From NCBI GenBank assembly GCA_900557355.1, contig USSR01000216.1, forward strand, positions 1 through 9,729: a DNA stretch of 9,729 nt, in the 5' to 3' direction. This document shows, in pieces, positions 1 to 5,279 of this stretch. The notes below the pieces were generated by a model. It did no database searches. It was not told the origin of the DNA and saw only the letters and a list, made by a program, of their open reading frames with translations. The stretch's first letter is position 1. Every line of letters starts with the position of its first letter. The position numbers were made by a program, and so were the translations under genes. The stretch comes from an uncultured Bacteroides sp. GTDB lineage: Bacteria; Bacteroidota; Bacteroidia; Bacteroidales; Bacteroidaceae.

Positions 1-464
1 TTAAAGATTTGAAAGCAAACGGCATTCACATCTGCCTGGATACCAATGGCGGCATCCGGAATGAAAAAGTAGAAGAACTATTGAGCCTGACGGATTTAGT
101 GCTGCTGGACCTCAAAGAATTCAATCCCGAACGCCATAAGAAGCTGACCGGATGCAGCAATACAAAAACTTTGCATACGGCTGCTTGGCTGGAGGAACAG
201 AACCGGCCTTTCTGGCTACGCTATGTATTAGTACCGGGATATAGTGATTTTGAGGAAGACATTCGCAGTTTAGGCGAACATCTCGGCCCATATAAAAGTA
301 TACAGCGAGTAGAAATTCTTCCTTATCATCGTCTGGGCGTGCACAAGTACGAAGCTATGGGATGGGATTACCAATTGAAAGAGGTAAAAGAAAACACTCC
401 CGAACAACTGGAACGTGCAGAAAAGCTATTCAAGGAATACTTTGAAACGGTTATAGTAAACTAA
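1..464 (+). CDS. pflA: Pyruvate formate-lyase activating enzyme, C-terminal part (5' end outside window)
   Basis: This is the last ~153 codons of a radical-SAM activase that installs the glycyl radical on pyruvate formate-lyase in the anaerobic cytoplasm. The reading frame is open to the left edge (frame starting at base 3), so the true start lies outside the window, as does the CX3CX2C iron-sulfur motif. What remains matches the PflA C-terminal half closely: CLDTNG near the start, TDLVLLDLKEFNPERHKKLTG, WLRYVLVPGYSD and EILPYHRLGVHKYEAMG, which are signature stretches of E. coli PflA. It ends at a TAA (462-464). It is normally cotranscribed with pflB upstream, which would be off the left edge. 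It converges on the leftward Dma-like gene across a repeat-rich gap. The family assignment is secure; the gene is incomplete only because of the window edge. Confidence 0.93.
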   Translation, partial: KDLKANGIHICLDTNGGIRNEKVEELLSLTDLVLLDLKEFNPERHKKLTGCSNTKTLHTAAWLEEQNRPFWLRYVLVPGYSDFEEDIRSLGEHLGPYKSIQRVEILPYHRLGVHKYEAMGWDYQLKEVKENTPEQLERAEKLFKEYFETVIVN

Positions 465-475
465 AATAAAGGAAC

Positions 476-600
476 GATAGGGCGATAAAGTAATAGAGTG
501 GTAAGGTGATAGAGTGGTAGGGTGATAAAGTAGCTGCGCTGTATATCACAGAGCGTTATCTCACTATCACTCTATCACTTTATCACCCTATCACTCTTTA
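476..600. repeat. Inverted array of 8-bp GATARRGT repeats forming a long hairpin between convergent genes
   Basis: Seven consecutive 8-bp units run from 476 to 531 (GATAGGGC, GATAAAGT, AATAGAGT, GGTAAGGT, GATAGAGT, GGTAGGGT, GATAAAGT). The complementary form (ACYYTATC) runs as four clean units from 561 to 592, with degenerate ones on either side. Bases 511-531 pair with 577-597 as a 21-bp stem containing one G-U pair, around a 45-base loop. The position between two converging genes suggests a bidirectional transcription barrier, but neither side has a good T-run, so a terminator role is inference. The array could equally be a dispersed intergenic repeat family. Confidence 0.75.
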
Positions 601-610
601 TTCACACTGA

Positions 611-1894
611 TTAGTAAGTCAGACGGATACCTGCCTGCAACGTAAAGTTCGTCGGATTTTCCTTTCGTATAGTCTCTATCGGAGAACCATCGTCAAAGAA
701 ATAGGAAACACCTGGCTCTACATATATTCCCACTCTATTACTAATATTATATTGAGCGCCTACCGCACCCATTACCGAAAGTTGCACAGGCTTCACTGTC
801 TCCTTTTCACTTCCTACCTTACCATAAACGCACTTCTCTATTGCACCACCGGCAGATACATACACCGTGAAACGTTTATCATTAACGAAACTCCAGTTCG
901 CACGCACCGGAATACCGATATAGTGCAGTTTCTGATCTGTCTTTTCCGAACTGTTTTCATAAGTTATCTCAGATGACAGCATCGTATAAGTCACACCGGT
1001 TTCCACCGAGAAGTTTTTCGGCAATGCTTTCCGCACCGATACACCGAAACTGAGCGGTTGCTTATGCTTGATATCCTTAACCTGACGCAAATTTTTCCGC
1101 AAATAAGGCACACCACCTTCAAAAACAAGTTCCTGGCCATCAGGAATATTCAGAATACCGTTAGATACATCCGGCAAGTCTAACTTATCACTAAACATCG
1201 GACCGGAGCTAGGATCGGCCTGCATATCATTTCCCATTGTATTCATGGCAAGTGCTCCTGTATTTCCAACAGACATACCAATCGCCCAACCTTTATTTTT
1301 CGTAGAAGATTTCTTTTCGGTCGGCAAATGCAGTTTGTCTCTGCTGGAAGGACGGTATACCTCGCGCTCCTTTCCTTTAGAAGTTGAAGAAGAGTTTGAT
1401 GGAACGACATCGTCTCCATTCGCCTTTTCTGTGAGCACTTCAGTGTCCTTTTCCTGTATCTGTGCACCCATTTTCGATATATTCTTTTCTGTTTCCAAAT
1501 GTTGTGCCACAAGAGCTTGACGAGAGCTTTCCTGCTCAATCACCCTTCTGATAACAAACTCCGGTTCTTCTCCCTGCACATCCGGCTCTGCAGGTGCAGG
1601 CAGCGCATCAGGTATAGCTGCTAAAGCCGGTTCGGCCGCACGACGCACATCGTCCACTACCGGACTTTGCAGCAACCAAAGACTGACGGACGACACAGCC
1701 ACCAGCGCAACCGCCGCAGCCGTCATCGCCCAACGGCGGAACAGAATCTTTTTCTTTGTCCCGACAACAGACATGGGTGCAGAAGTCGGCAACGCCTTCT
1801 CCAATCGCTCCCAGCCGGCATCAGGTAGCGGCTCGGAGTAATCATCCAACCGTTCCTTTATCTTTTTCAACCACAATTCATCATCTTTCATCAT
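611..1894 (-). CDS. Dual membrane-spanning anti-sigma factor (Dma-like), inner-membrane helix plus outer-membrane beta-barrel
   Basis: The protein has 427 residues and an unusual layout. Residues 1-54 are a charged cytoplasmic segment (LWLKKIKERLDDY, then W28) of the type that binds a sigma factor. Residues 55-75 form one hydrophobic helix (WAMTAAAVALVAVSSVSLWLL). Residues 76-201 are low-complexity, Pro/Ser/Lys/Glu-rich and probably disordered. From about 202 to 427 alternating-hydrophobicity strands (GWAIGMSVGN, FSVETGVTY, LHYIGIPVRANW, GIYVEPGVSYFF) end in the C-terminal aromatic signal LQAGIRLTY, typical of an outer-membrane barrel. This order matches the Dma family, where the barrel sits in the outer membrane and the N-terminus holds an ECF sigma factor in the cytoplasm. 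The gene starts 12 bp after the sigma stop codon, behind AAAGGAAAGG, so it is in the same operon. A Met-Met start leaves two possible initiation codons. General annotation would be 'outer membrane beta-barrel / porin family protein'. I do not claim it is the Dma1 orthologue. Confidence 0.85.
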   Translation of the reverse strand: MMKDDELWLKKIKERLDDYSEPLPDAGWERLEKALPTSAPMSVVGTKKKILFRRWAMTAAAVALVAVSSVSLWLLQSPVVDDVRRAAEPALAAIPDALPAPAEPDVQGEEPEFVIRRVIEQESSRQALVAQHLETEKNISKMGAQIQEKDTEVLTEKANGDDVVPSNSSSTSKGKEREVYRPSSRDKLHLPTEKKSSTKNKGWAIGMSVGNTGALAMNTMGNDMQADPSSGPMFSDKLDLPDVSNGILNIPDGQELVFEGGVPYLRKNLRQVKDIKHKQPLSFGVSVRKALPKNFSVETGVTYTMLSSEITYENSSEKTDQKLHYIGIPVRANWSFVNDKRFTVYVSAGGAIEKCVYGKVGSEKETVKPVQLSVMGAVGAQYNISNRVGIYVEPGVSYFFDDGSPIETIRKENPTNFTLQAGIRLTY

Positions 1895-1906
1895 ACGTCC
1901 TTTCCT

Positions 1907-2455
1907 TTAAGCATTGTTTTTCATCCACTCCCGCACTTTAGTAGCCAAAGTAGCTTTGGCACGCGTCAGCTGCGAAGCTGATGATTTCTCATTAATTCCC
2001 AGCATCTGGGCAATTTCCCTATGAGATTTATCTTCAAATATATACAAGTTGAATACGGTGCGATAACCAACAGGCAATTCACTGATAAACTGCATCAGCA
2101 CCTTCTGAGGAATAGTATCCACTGTCGAAGCATCAGGTTCTTCGTACGTTTCGGGTACGTTATCCAATCCTTCCGACTGGTTTATTACATCATTCTTGCG
2201 CAAGTATTGCAGCGCCGTATTCACCATAACACGCTCCATCCACGCCCGCAAGGAACCATCACCCCGCCAAGTGAATTTATCAAAAGAATCGAAAAGTTTC
2301 AGGAAACCGTCGTGCATCAGGTCTTCTGCCGTTTCACGGTCACCCGCATAACGGAGGCACACGCTGAGCATTCGCCCAGCATAGCGCTCGTACAGTTCTT
2401 TCCTGGCAAGGTTATCCCCTTGCCTGCATCGTCCTGCCAATTCCTGTTCTTCCAT
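1907..2455 (-). CDS. ECF-type RNA polymerase sigma factor (Das-like)
   Basis: This 182-residue sigma-70 family protein of the extracytoplasmic-function type directs RNA polymerase to a small set of promoters. Region 2 spans roughly residues 20-88 (ARKELYERYAGRMLSVCLRY, then DLMHDGFLKLFDSFDKF and GSLRAWMERVMVNTALQYLR). Region 4 spans about 115-172 (LPVGYRTVFNLYIFEDKSHREIAQMLG followed by SSASQLTRAKATL, a helix-turn-helix). There is no sigma-1.1 or region 3, as expected for ECF factors. I chose ATG 2455 because it follows AAAGGAAAG at normal spacing. An in-frame GTG at 2470 would add five residues but would sit very close to the inferred transcription start. It is followed after 12 bp by the dual-membrane anti-sigma gene, its presumed partner. 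It is divergent from a NigD-like gene and shares a promoter element with it. The family call is very secure; the specific partner and regulon are inferred from context. Confidence 0.93.
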   Translation of the reverse strand: MEEQELAGRCRQGDNLARKELYERYAGRMLSVCLRYAGDRETAEDLMHDGFLKLFDSFDKFTWRGDGSLRAWMERVMVNTALQYLRKNDVINQSEGLDNVPETYEEPDASTVDTIPQKVLMQFISELPVGYRTVFNLYIFEDKSHREIAQMLGINEKSSASQLTRAKATLATKVREWMKNNA

Positions 2456-2479
2456 TCTTTCCTTTGACACGCGTTTACC

Positions 2480-2511
2480 TTATAAATGCAGCAAAGATAG
2501 AAATACTGCAC
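2480..2511 (-). promoter_or_regulatory. Putative ECF (autoregulatory) promoter of the sigma/anti-sigma operon
   Basis: Read on the minus strand this is GTGCAGTATTTC (2511-2500), ten bases, then GCATTTATAA (2489-2480). The same arrangement with identical spacing occurs on the plus strand upstream of the NigD-like gene. Taking GTGCAG as the -35 box and GCATTT as the -10 box, the spacer is 16 bases, normal for ECF sigma factors. The start of transcription would fall near 2477, about 20 bases before ATG 2455. The assignment as this sigma factor's own promoter is inference. Confidence 0.6.
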
Positions 2512-2522
2512 GTAGCGAACAA
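2492..2522 (-). promoter_or_regulatory. Candidate housekeeping promoter (Bacteroides -33/-7 type) for the sigma operon
   Basis: The minus strand has TATCTTTG (2499-2492), a perfect match to the Bacteroides primary-sigma -7 consensus TAnnTTTG. A TTG (2522-2520, within TTCTTG) lies 20 bases upstream as a partial -33 box. It overlaps the putative ECF promoter, which would give basal plus autoregulated expression. The plus-strand copy of the ECF element lacks this box. Confidence 0.5.
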
Positions 2523-2556
2523 GAAATTAATTCTTTTGTTTCTTTAACAGTCCTTT

Positions 2557-2588
2557 GTGCAGTATTTCCCCTCATCACGCATTTCTAA
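2557..2588 (+). promoter_or_regulatory. Putative ECF promoter of the NigD-like gene
   Basis: GTGCAGTATTTC (2557-2568), ten bases, then GCATTTCTAA (2579-2588). The first 12 bases are identical to those of the element upstream of the divergent sigma gene, the gap is the same and the second block differs at one base. The transcription start would be near 2591, giving a 5' leader of about 40 bases before ATG 2632. The ten-base gap here (CCCTCATCAC) has no TAnnTTTG box, so expression may depend on the ECF sigma factor alone. The role is inferred. Confidence 0.6.
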
Positions 2589-2631
2589 AATACATGGGAA
2601 AAATAAGATTAACTCCAAAAACATGCAATTG

Positions 2632-3330
2632 ATGAAAAAGCTGAGATTTTATTCGGTAATACTTCTGCTTACGTTTTTAGCAGTATCGATGTTACAGTCT
2701 TGTCTGAGTGATGCTGATGACACTTCTAATGGTACTCTTTTTACAATCGGTACCATAAAGGTTATTGAAGATAAGGAATACTATTTTAATCTAGATGACG
2801 GTGAAAAGATGTATCCCAGCGATACAACATATATACATAATTATACTGTAAATGACGACCAACGCGTCTTCATTCATTTTCTTCCATTGGAAGAAAGTAT
2901 TCCGGGATATAAGTATAACGTAAAACTGATTCAGATAGAAGACATTCTGACAAAGGATATCATTCCGCTGACTGAGGAGACTGCCGACAGTATTGGTAAT
3001 GATCATATTAATGTCGTCGAGTTGTGGATTACAGGAAATTATCTAAACATAGAACATCAATTCTTCCACAACAATAATAGCAGTAAAAAACACATGTTGA
3101 ATCTGGTCATCAATCAAACAAAGCAAGCATCTGCCTCGGAAGATGATTATCTCACATTGGAGTTCCGCCACAATGCTTATGATGATGAGCCACGCACACT
3201 GGGTTGGGGAGTTGTATCATTCAGATTGAAAGAGATAGCCAATCAACTGGTGGGAAAGAAAGGATTAAAAATTATCGTGAATACGATTTACGATGGAAAA
3301 CAAACTTATACGGTGGACTTGAAAAAATAA
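2632..3330 (+). CDS. NigD-like lipoprotein
   Basis: The protein is 232 residues from ATG 2632. Residues 1-23 are a lipoprotein signal peptide (MKKLRFYSVILLLTFLAVSM) with lipobox LQSC, so Cys24 would be lipidated. The next residues, LSDADD, are rich in aspartate just after the cysteine and resemble the Bacteroidota lipoprotein surface-export signal (S-D/E-D/E type). The body (GTLFTIGTIKVIEDKEYYFNLDDGEKMYP, then DQRVFIHFLPLEE and YKYNVKLIQIEDILTKDII) has the order seen in NigD-like proteins: an N-terminal OB-like domain, then a C-terminal beta-sandwich (VVELWITGNYLNIEHQF through GWGVVSFRL). ATG 2623 and an upstream GTG at 2557 are in frame, but the GTG start would bury the signal peptide and lies inside the proposed promoter. 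NigD1 is the protein through which Dma1 affects vesicle formation in B. thetaiotaomicron. Here the gene is divergent from the sigma/Dma-like operon. Its biochemical function is unknown. Confidence 0.85.
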   Translation: MKKLRFYSVILLLTFLAVSMLQSCLSDADDTSNGTLFTIGTIKVIEDKEYYFNLDDGEKMYPSDTTYIHNYTVNDDQRVFIHFLPLEESIPGYKYNVKLIQIEDILTKDIIPLTEETADSIGNDHINVVELWITGNYLNIEHQFFHNNNSSKKHMLNLVINQTKQASASEDDYLTLEFRHNAYDDEPRTLGWGVVSFRLKEIANQLVGKKGLKIIVNTIYDGKQTYTVDLKK

Positions 3331-3385
3331 CAGATCAAGTTAAACGAAAAGATATCAACCTAAACTATGACCTATTGAAGACGGA

Positions 3386-3420
3386 GAGGGTGCATTCCTA
3401 AAATGGAAGCACCCTCTTTT
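3386..3420 (+). terminator. Rho-independent terminator after the NigD-like gene
   Basis: GAGGGTGC (3386-3393), one bulged A and TTCC pair with GGAA and GCACCCTC (3405-3416) across a TAAAAT loop, followed directly by TTTT. The stem is strong and correctly oriented for the NigD-like gene. The reverse side has no T-run, so it is a weaker stop for the convergent aquaporin gene. Confidence 0.85.
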
Positions 3421-3448
3421 ACATTCATCAAAACTTTAATCTAAAAGT

Positions 3449-4129
3449 TTATTTATCATTGCCAATAACTTTCCATACGATAGCACTAAGTACAGCTCCT
3501 ACAAACGGAGCTACAATGAACAGCCATAACTGAGAAAGAGCTGCACCACCCTCGAATAAAGCAGGACCAATACTTCTTGCAGGATTTACCGAAGTTCCTG
3601 TAATCGGAATACATACAATGTGAACCAATACCAAGGACAAACCGATAGCCAGCCCTGCAAAGTTACCCGCACCTTTCTTTGAATCAGTAGTTCCCAGCAC
3701 TACCAATACAAAAATAAAAGTGAATACCATCTCTGCAATAAAAGCTTGTAACATTTCTCCATCACCGAACCCATTGGAACCGGTTGCAGTAGGTCCGTCA
3801 TGCCCACCAGTAGATACCAAAGCAAAAAGAATTGCAGAACCGAGAATAGCGCCAATCACTTGGAATATCATATACAGAGCGGCATCTTTGCCACCCATCC
3901 TACCCGACATGAATACGCCTAAAGTTATAGCAGGATTAATGTGACACCCGGAAATACCGCCTATGGTATAAGCCATAGCTACAACAGACAAACCAAAAGC
4001 AAACGCTACACCAAGTGTTCCTACACCAGCGCTCACTGCTCCCGCTGCGCTTCCGGCAAATACTGCACTACCACAGCCCATCAATACCAGAACCATCGTT
4101 CCTACCATTTCAGCAATGTACTTTTTCAT
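3449..4129 (-). CDS. aqpZ: Aquaporin Z (water channel)
   Basis: This 226-residue inner-membrane channel of the MIP family mediates water movement. Six membrane helices and two half-helices are visible. Both pore motifs are intact: Asn65-Pro66-Ala67 in GCHINPAITLG and Asn182-Pro183-Ala184 followed by Arg185 in TSVNPARSIGPA. The selectivity filter reads Phe45 (in AFGLS), His170 (in LVHIVCIPIT), Thr179 and Arg185, the set found in E. coli AqpZ (F43, H174, T183, R189). This points to water rather than glycerol, since glycerol channels replace the His and Phe. Length and start (MKKYIAEMVGT) agree with the family. It lies in the same direction as the upstream sugar operon but 110 bp away, with its own candidate promoter, so I treat it as a separate unit. 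Nothing links it to the neighbouring systems. Confidence 0.95.
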   Translation of the reverse strand: MKKYIAEMVGTMVLVLMGCGSAVFAGSAAGAVSAGVGTLGVAFAFGLSVVAMAYTIGGISGCHINPAITLGVFMSGRMGGKDAALYMIFQVIGAILGSAILFALVSTGGHDGPTATGSNGFGDGEMLQAFIAEMVFTFIFVLVVLGTTDSKKGAGNFAGLAIGLSLVLVHIVCIPITGTSVNPARSIGPALFEGGAALSQLWLFIVAPFVGAVLSAIVWKVIGNDK

Positions 4130-4174
4130 AAGAATTAATCATTTATAAAATTAAACAATATTAATTATCAAGAA

Positions 4175-4205
4175 CAAAGTAACAAAAAGCAATCACAAAA
4201 AACAA
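4175..4205 (-). promoter_or_regulatory. Candidate promoter of aqpZ
   Basis: The minus strand carries TTACTTTG (4182-4175), one base off the Bacteroides -7 consensus TAnnTTTG. A TTG (4205-4203) lies 20 bases upstream as a partial -33 box. The rest of the 110-bp gap is A/T-rich and shows no other clear signal. Confidence 0.4.
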
Positions 4206-4239
4206 GCTATTGGAGATATAAACAAATAAAAAACTGTAT

Positions 4240-5256
4240 TTATAACCGTACCAGGATGCGGAACACTTTACCCGGATTAGCTGCCCACTCCGTCATTGCT
4301 TCCAATGCATTTTCGGGCACTGCCACTTTCGTGATTAATTCTTCTACCGGACAAGTCCCCGCCTTCATATAGTTAATTACCGCACGGAAGTCAGCCGGCA
4401 ATGCATTTCTGGAGCCTCGTATATCCAATTCTTTCTGAACAAAATATTTCGTTTGGAAAGCGACTTCACTCTTCGCATAACCAATGCAGACTACACGGCC
4501 GCAGAAAGCAACTTCATCTACAGCCATTACGTAAGTCACAGGACTACCGACAGCCTCAATCACAACATCAGCCCCAAAGCCTTTCGTAATCTCCTGTATC
4601 CGTCTATGTACATCTTCTGTTTTAGAGTTAACCGTATGAGAGGCTCCCATTCTCCGAGCCAACTCCAACTTCTCATCATCCAGATCCACAGCAATAACAA
4701 CGGCACCTCTGAGAGCAGCACGTACAATAGCACCTATACCAATCATACCACACCCGATAACCATCACATATTCATTGTCAATCACCTGACCGCGTGAGAC
4801 AGCATGAAATCCCACACTCATCGGCTCAATCAGAGCACAATCACGGGGAGAGATATCACCTGCCGGAATTATTTTAGTCCAAGGCAATACAGCATACTCA
4901 CACATCACACCATTCCGCTGCACTCCCAATGTTTCATTATGCTCACAGGCATTGACACGACCATTACGGCACGAAGCACACTTACCACAATTAGTATATG
5001 GATTCAGAGTCACATTCATTCCTTTTTCGAAACCTGCCGGAACATCCGGACCTATTTCTTCAATTACCGCGCCCACTTCATGTCCCGGCACTACAGGTAA
5101 TTTCACCATCGGGTTACGTCCCAGGAAGGTGTTCAAATCGGAACCACAAAAACCTACATATTTAATTCTCACCAACACCTCACCGGCACCAACCACCGGT
5201 TTTTCAAGTTCAACCACCTTCATTTCAGAGGGATTGACTATTTGAACTGCTTTCAT
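4240..5256 (-). CDS. Zinc-dependent dehydrogenase, probable L-galactonate dehydrogenase
   Basis: This 338-residue medium-chain alcohol dehydrogenase has its motifs intact. Catalytic zinc ligands are Cys37 (GFCGSD), His59-Glu60 (PGHEVG) and Glu144 (IEPMSVGFHA). The four structural-zinc cysteines are Cys90, Cys93, Cys96 and Cys104. The nucleotide fold is VIGCGMIGIGAI (Gly168, Gly170, Gly173), with Asp191 at the end of the second strand, favouring NAD over NADP. By sequence alone it could be a sorbitol-, threonine- or sugar-acid dehydrogenase. The specific call rests on context: it is the last gene of an operon whose order matches Bvu0219-0222 of Bacteroides vulgatus, where Bvu0222 oxidises L-galactonate to D-tagaturonate. 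It would then link the pathway to the cell's uronate enzymes. It starts 23 bp after the permease stop. Family certain; substrate probable. Confidence 0.85.
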   Translation of the reverse strand: MKAVQIVNPSEMKVVELEKPVVGAGEVLVRIKYVGFCGSDLNTFLGRNPMVKLPVVPGHEVGAVIEEIGPDVPAGFEKGMNVTLNPYTNCGKCASCRNGRVNACEHNETLGVQRNGVMCEYAVLPWTKIIPAGDISPRDCALIEPMSVGFHAVSRGQVIDNEYVMVIGCGMIGIGAIVRAALRGAVVIAVDLDDEKLELARRMGASHTVNSKTEDVHRRIQEITKGFGADVVIEAVGSPVTYVMAVDEVAFCGRVVCIGYAKSEVAFQTKYFVQKELDIRGSRNALPADFRAVINYMKAGTCPVEELITKVAVPENALEAMTEWAANPGKVFRILVRL

Positions 5257-5279
5257 TTTATATATTTGAAATTAATTGT

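Noticed and set aside
2021..2467. 148-codon open frame on the plus strand opposite the sigma gene
   Set aside because: Antisense shadow of the ECF sigma coding sequence; no recognisable domain.
2456..2470. GTG start at 2470 for the sigma factor
   Set aside because: It would lie only about 7 bases from the inferred ECF transcription start and adds SKERM-like residues not typical of the family; ATG 2455 has AAAGGAAAG at good spacing.
2500..2568. 12-bp perfect inverted repeat (GAAATACTGCAC / GTGCAGTATTTC) around 45 bp, considered as an invertible phase-variable promoter
   Set aside because: The similarity continues outward after a fixed ten-base gap (GCATTT(A/C)TAA), which fits two divergent copies of one promoter better than recombinase sites. 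The arms are short, no invertase gene is in the window, and inversion would not bring a good -33 box to the right distance.
2557..2631. N-terminal extension of the NigD-like protein from GTG 2557 or ATG 2623
   Set aside because: The GTG start lies within the proposed promoter and would put about 25 polar residues ahead of a clear lipoprotein signal peptide. ATG 2623 adds only three residues and remains possible.
4206..4239. A/T-rich weak hairpin (TATAAA ... TTTATA) with T-run after the zinc dehydrogenase stop
   Set aside because: Only about six A/T pairs; too weak to call a terminator although transcription may well end here.
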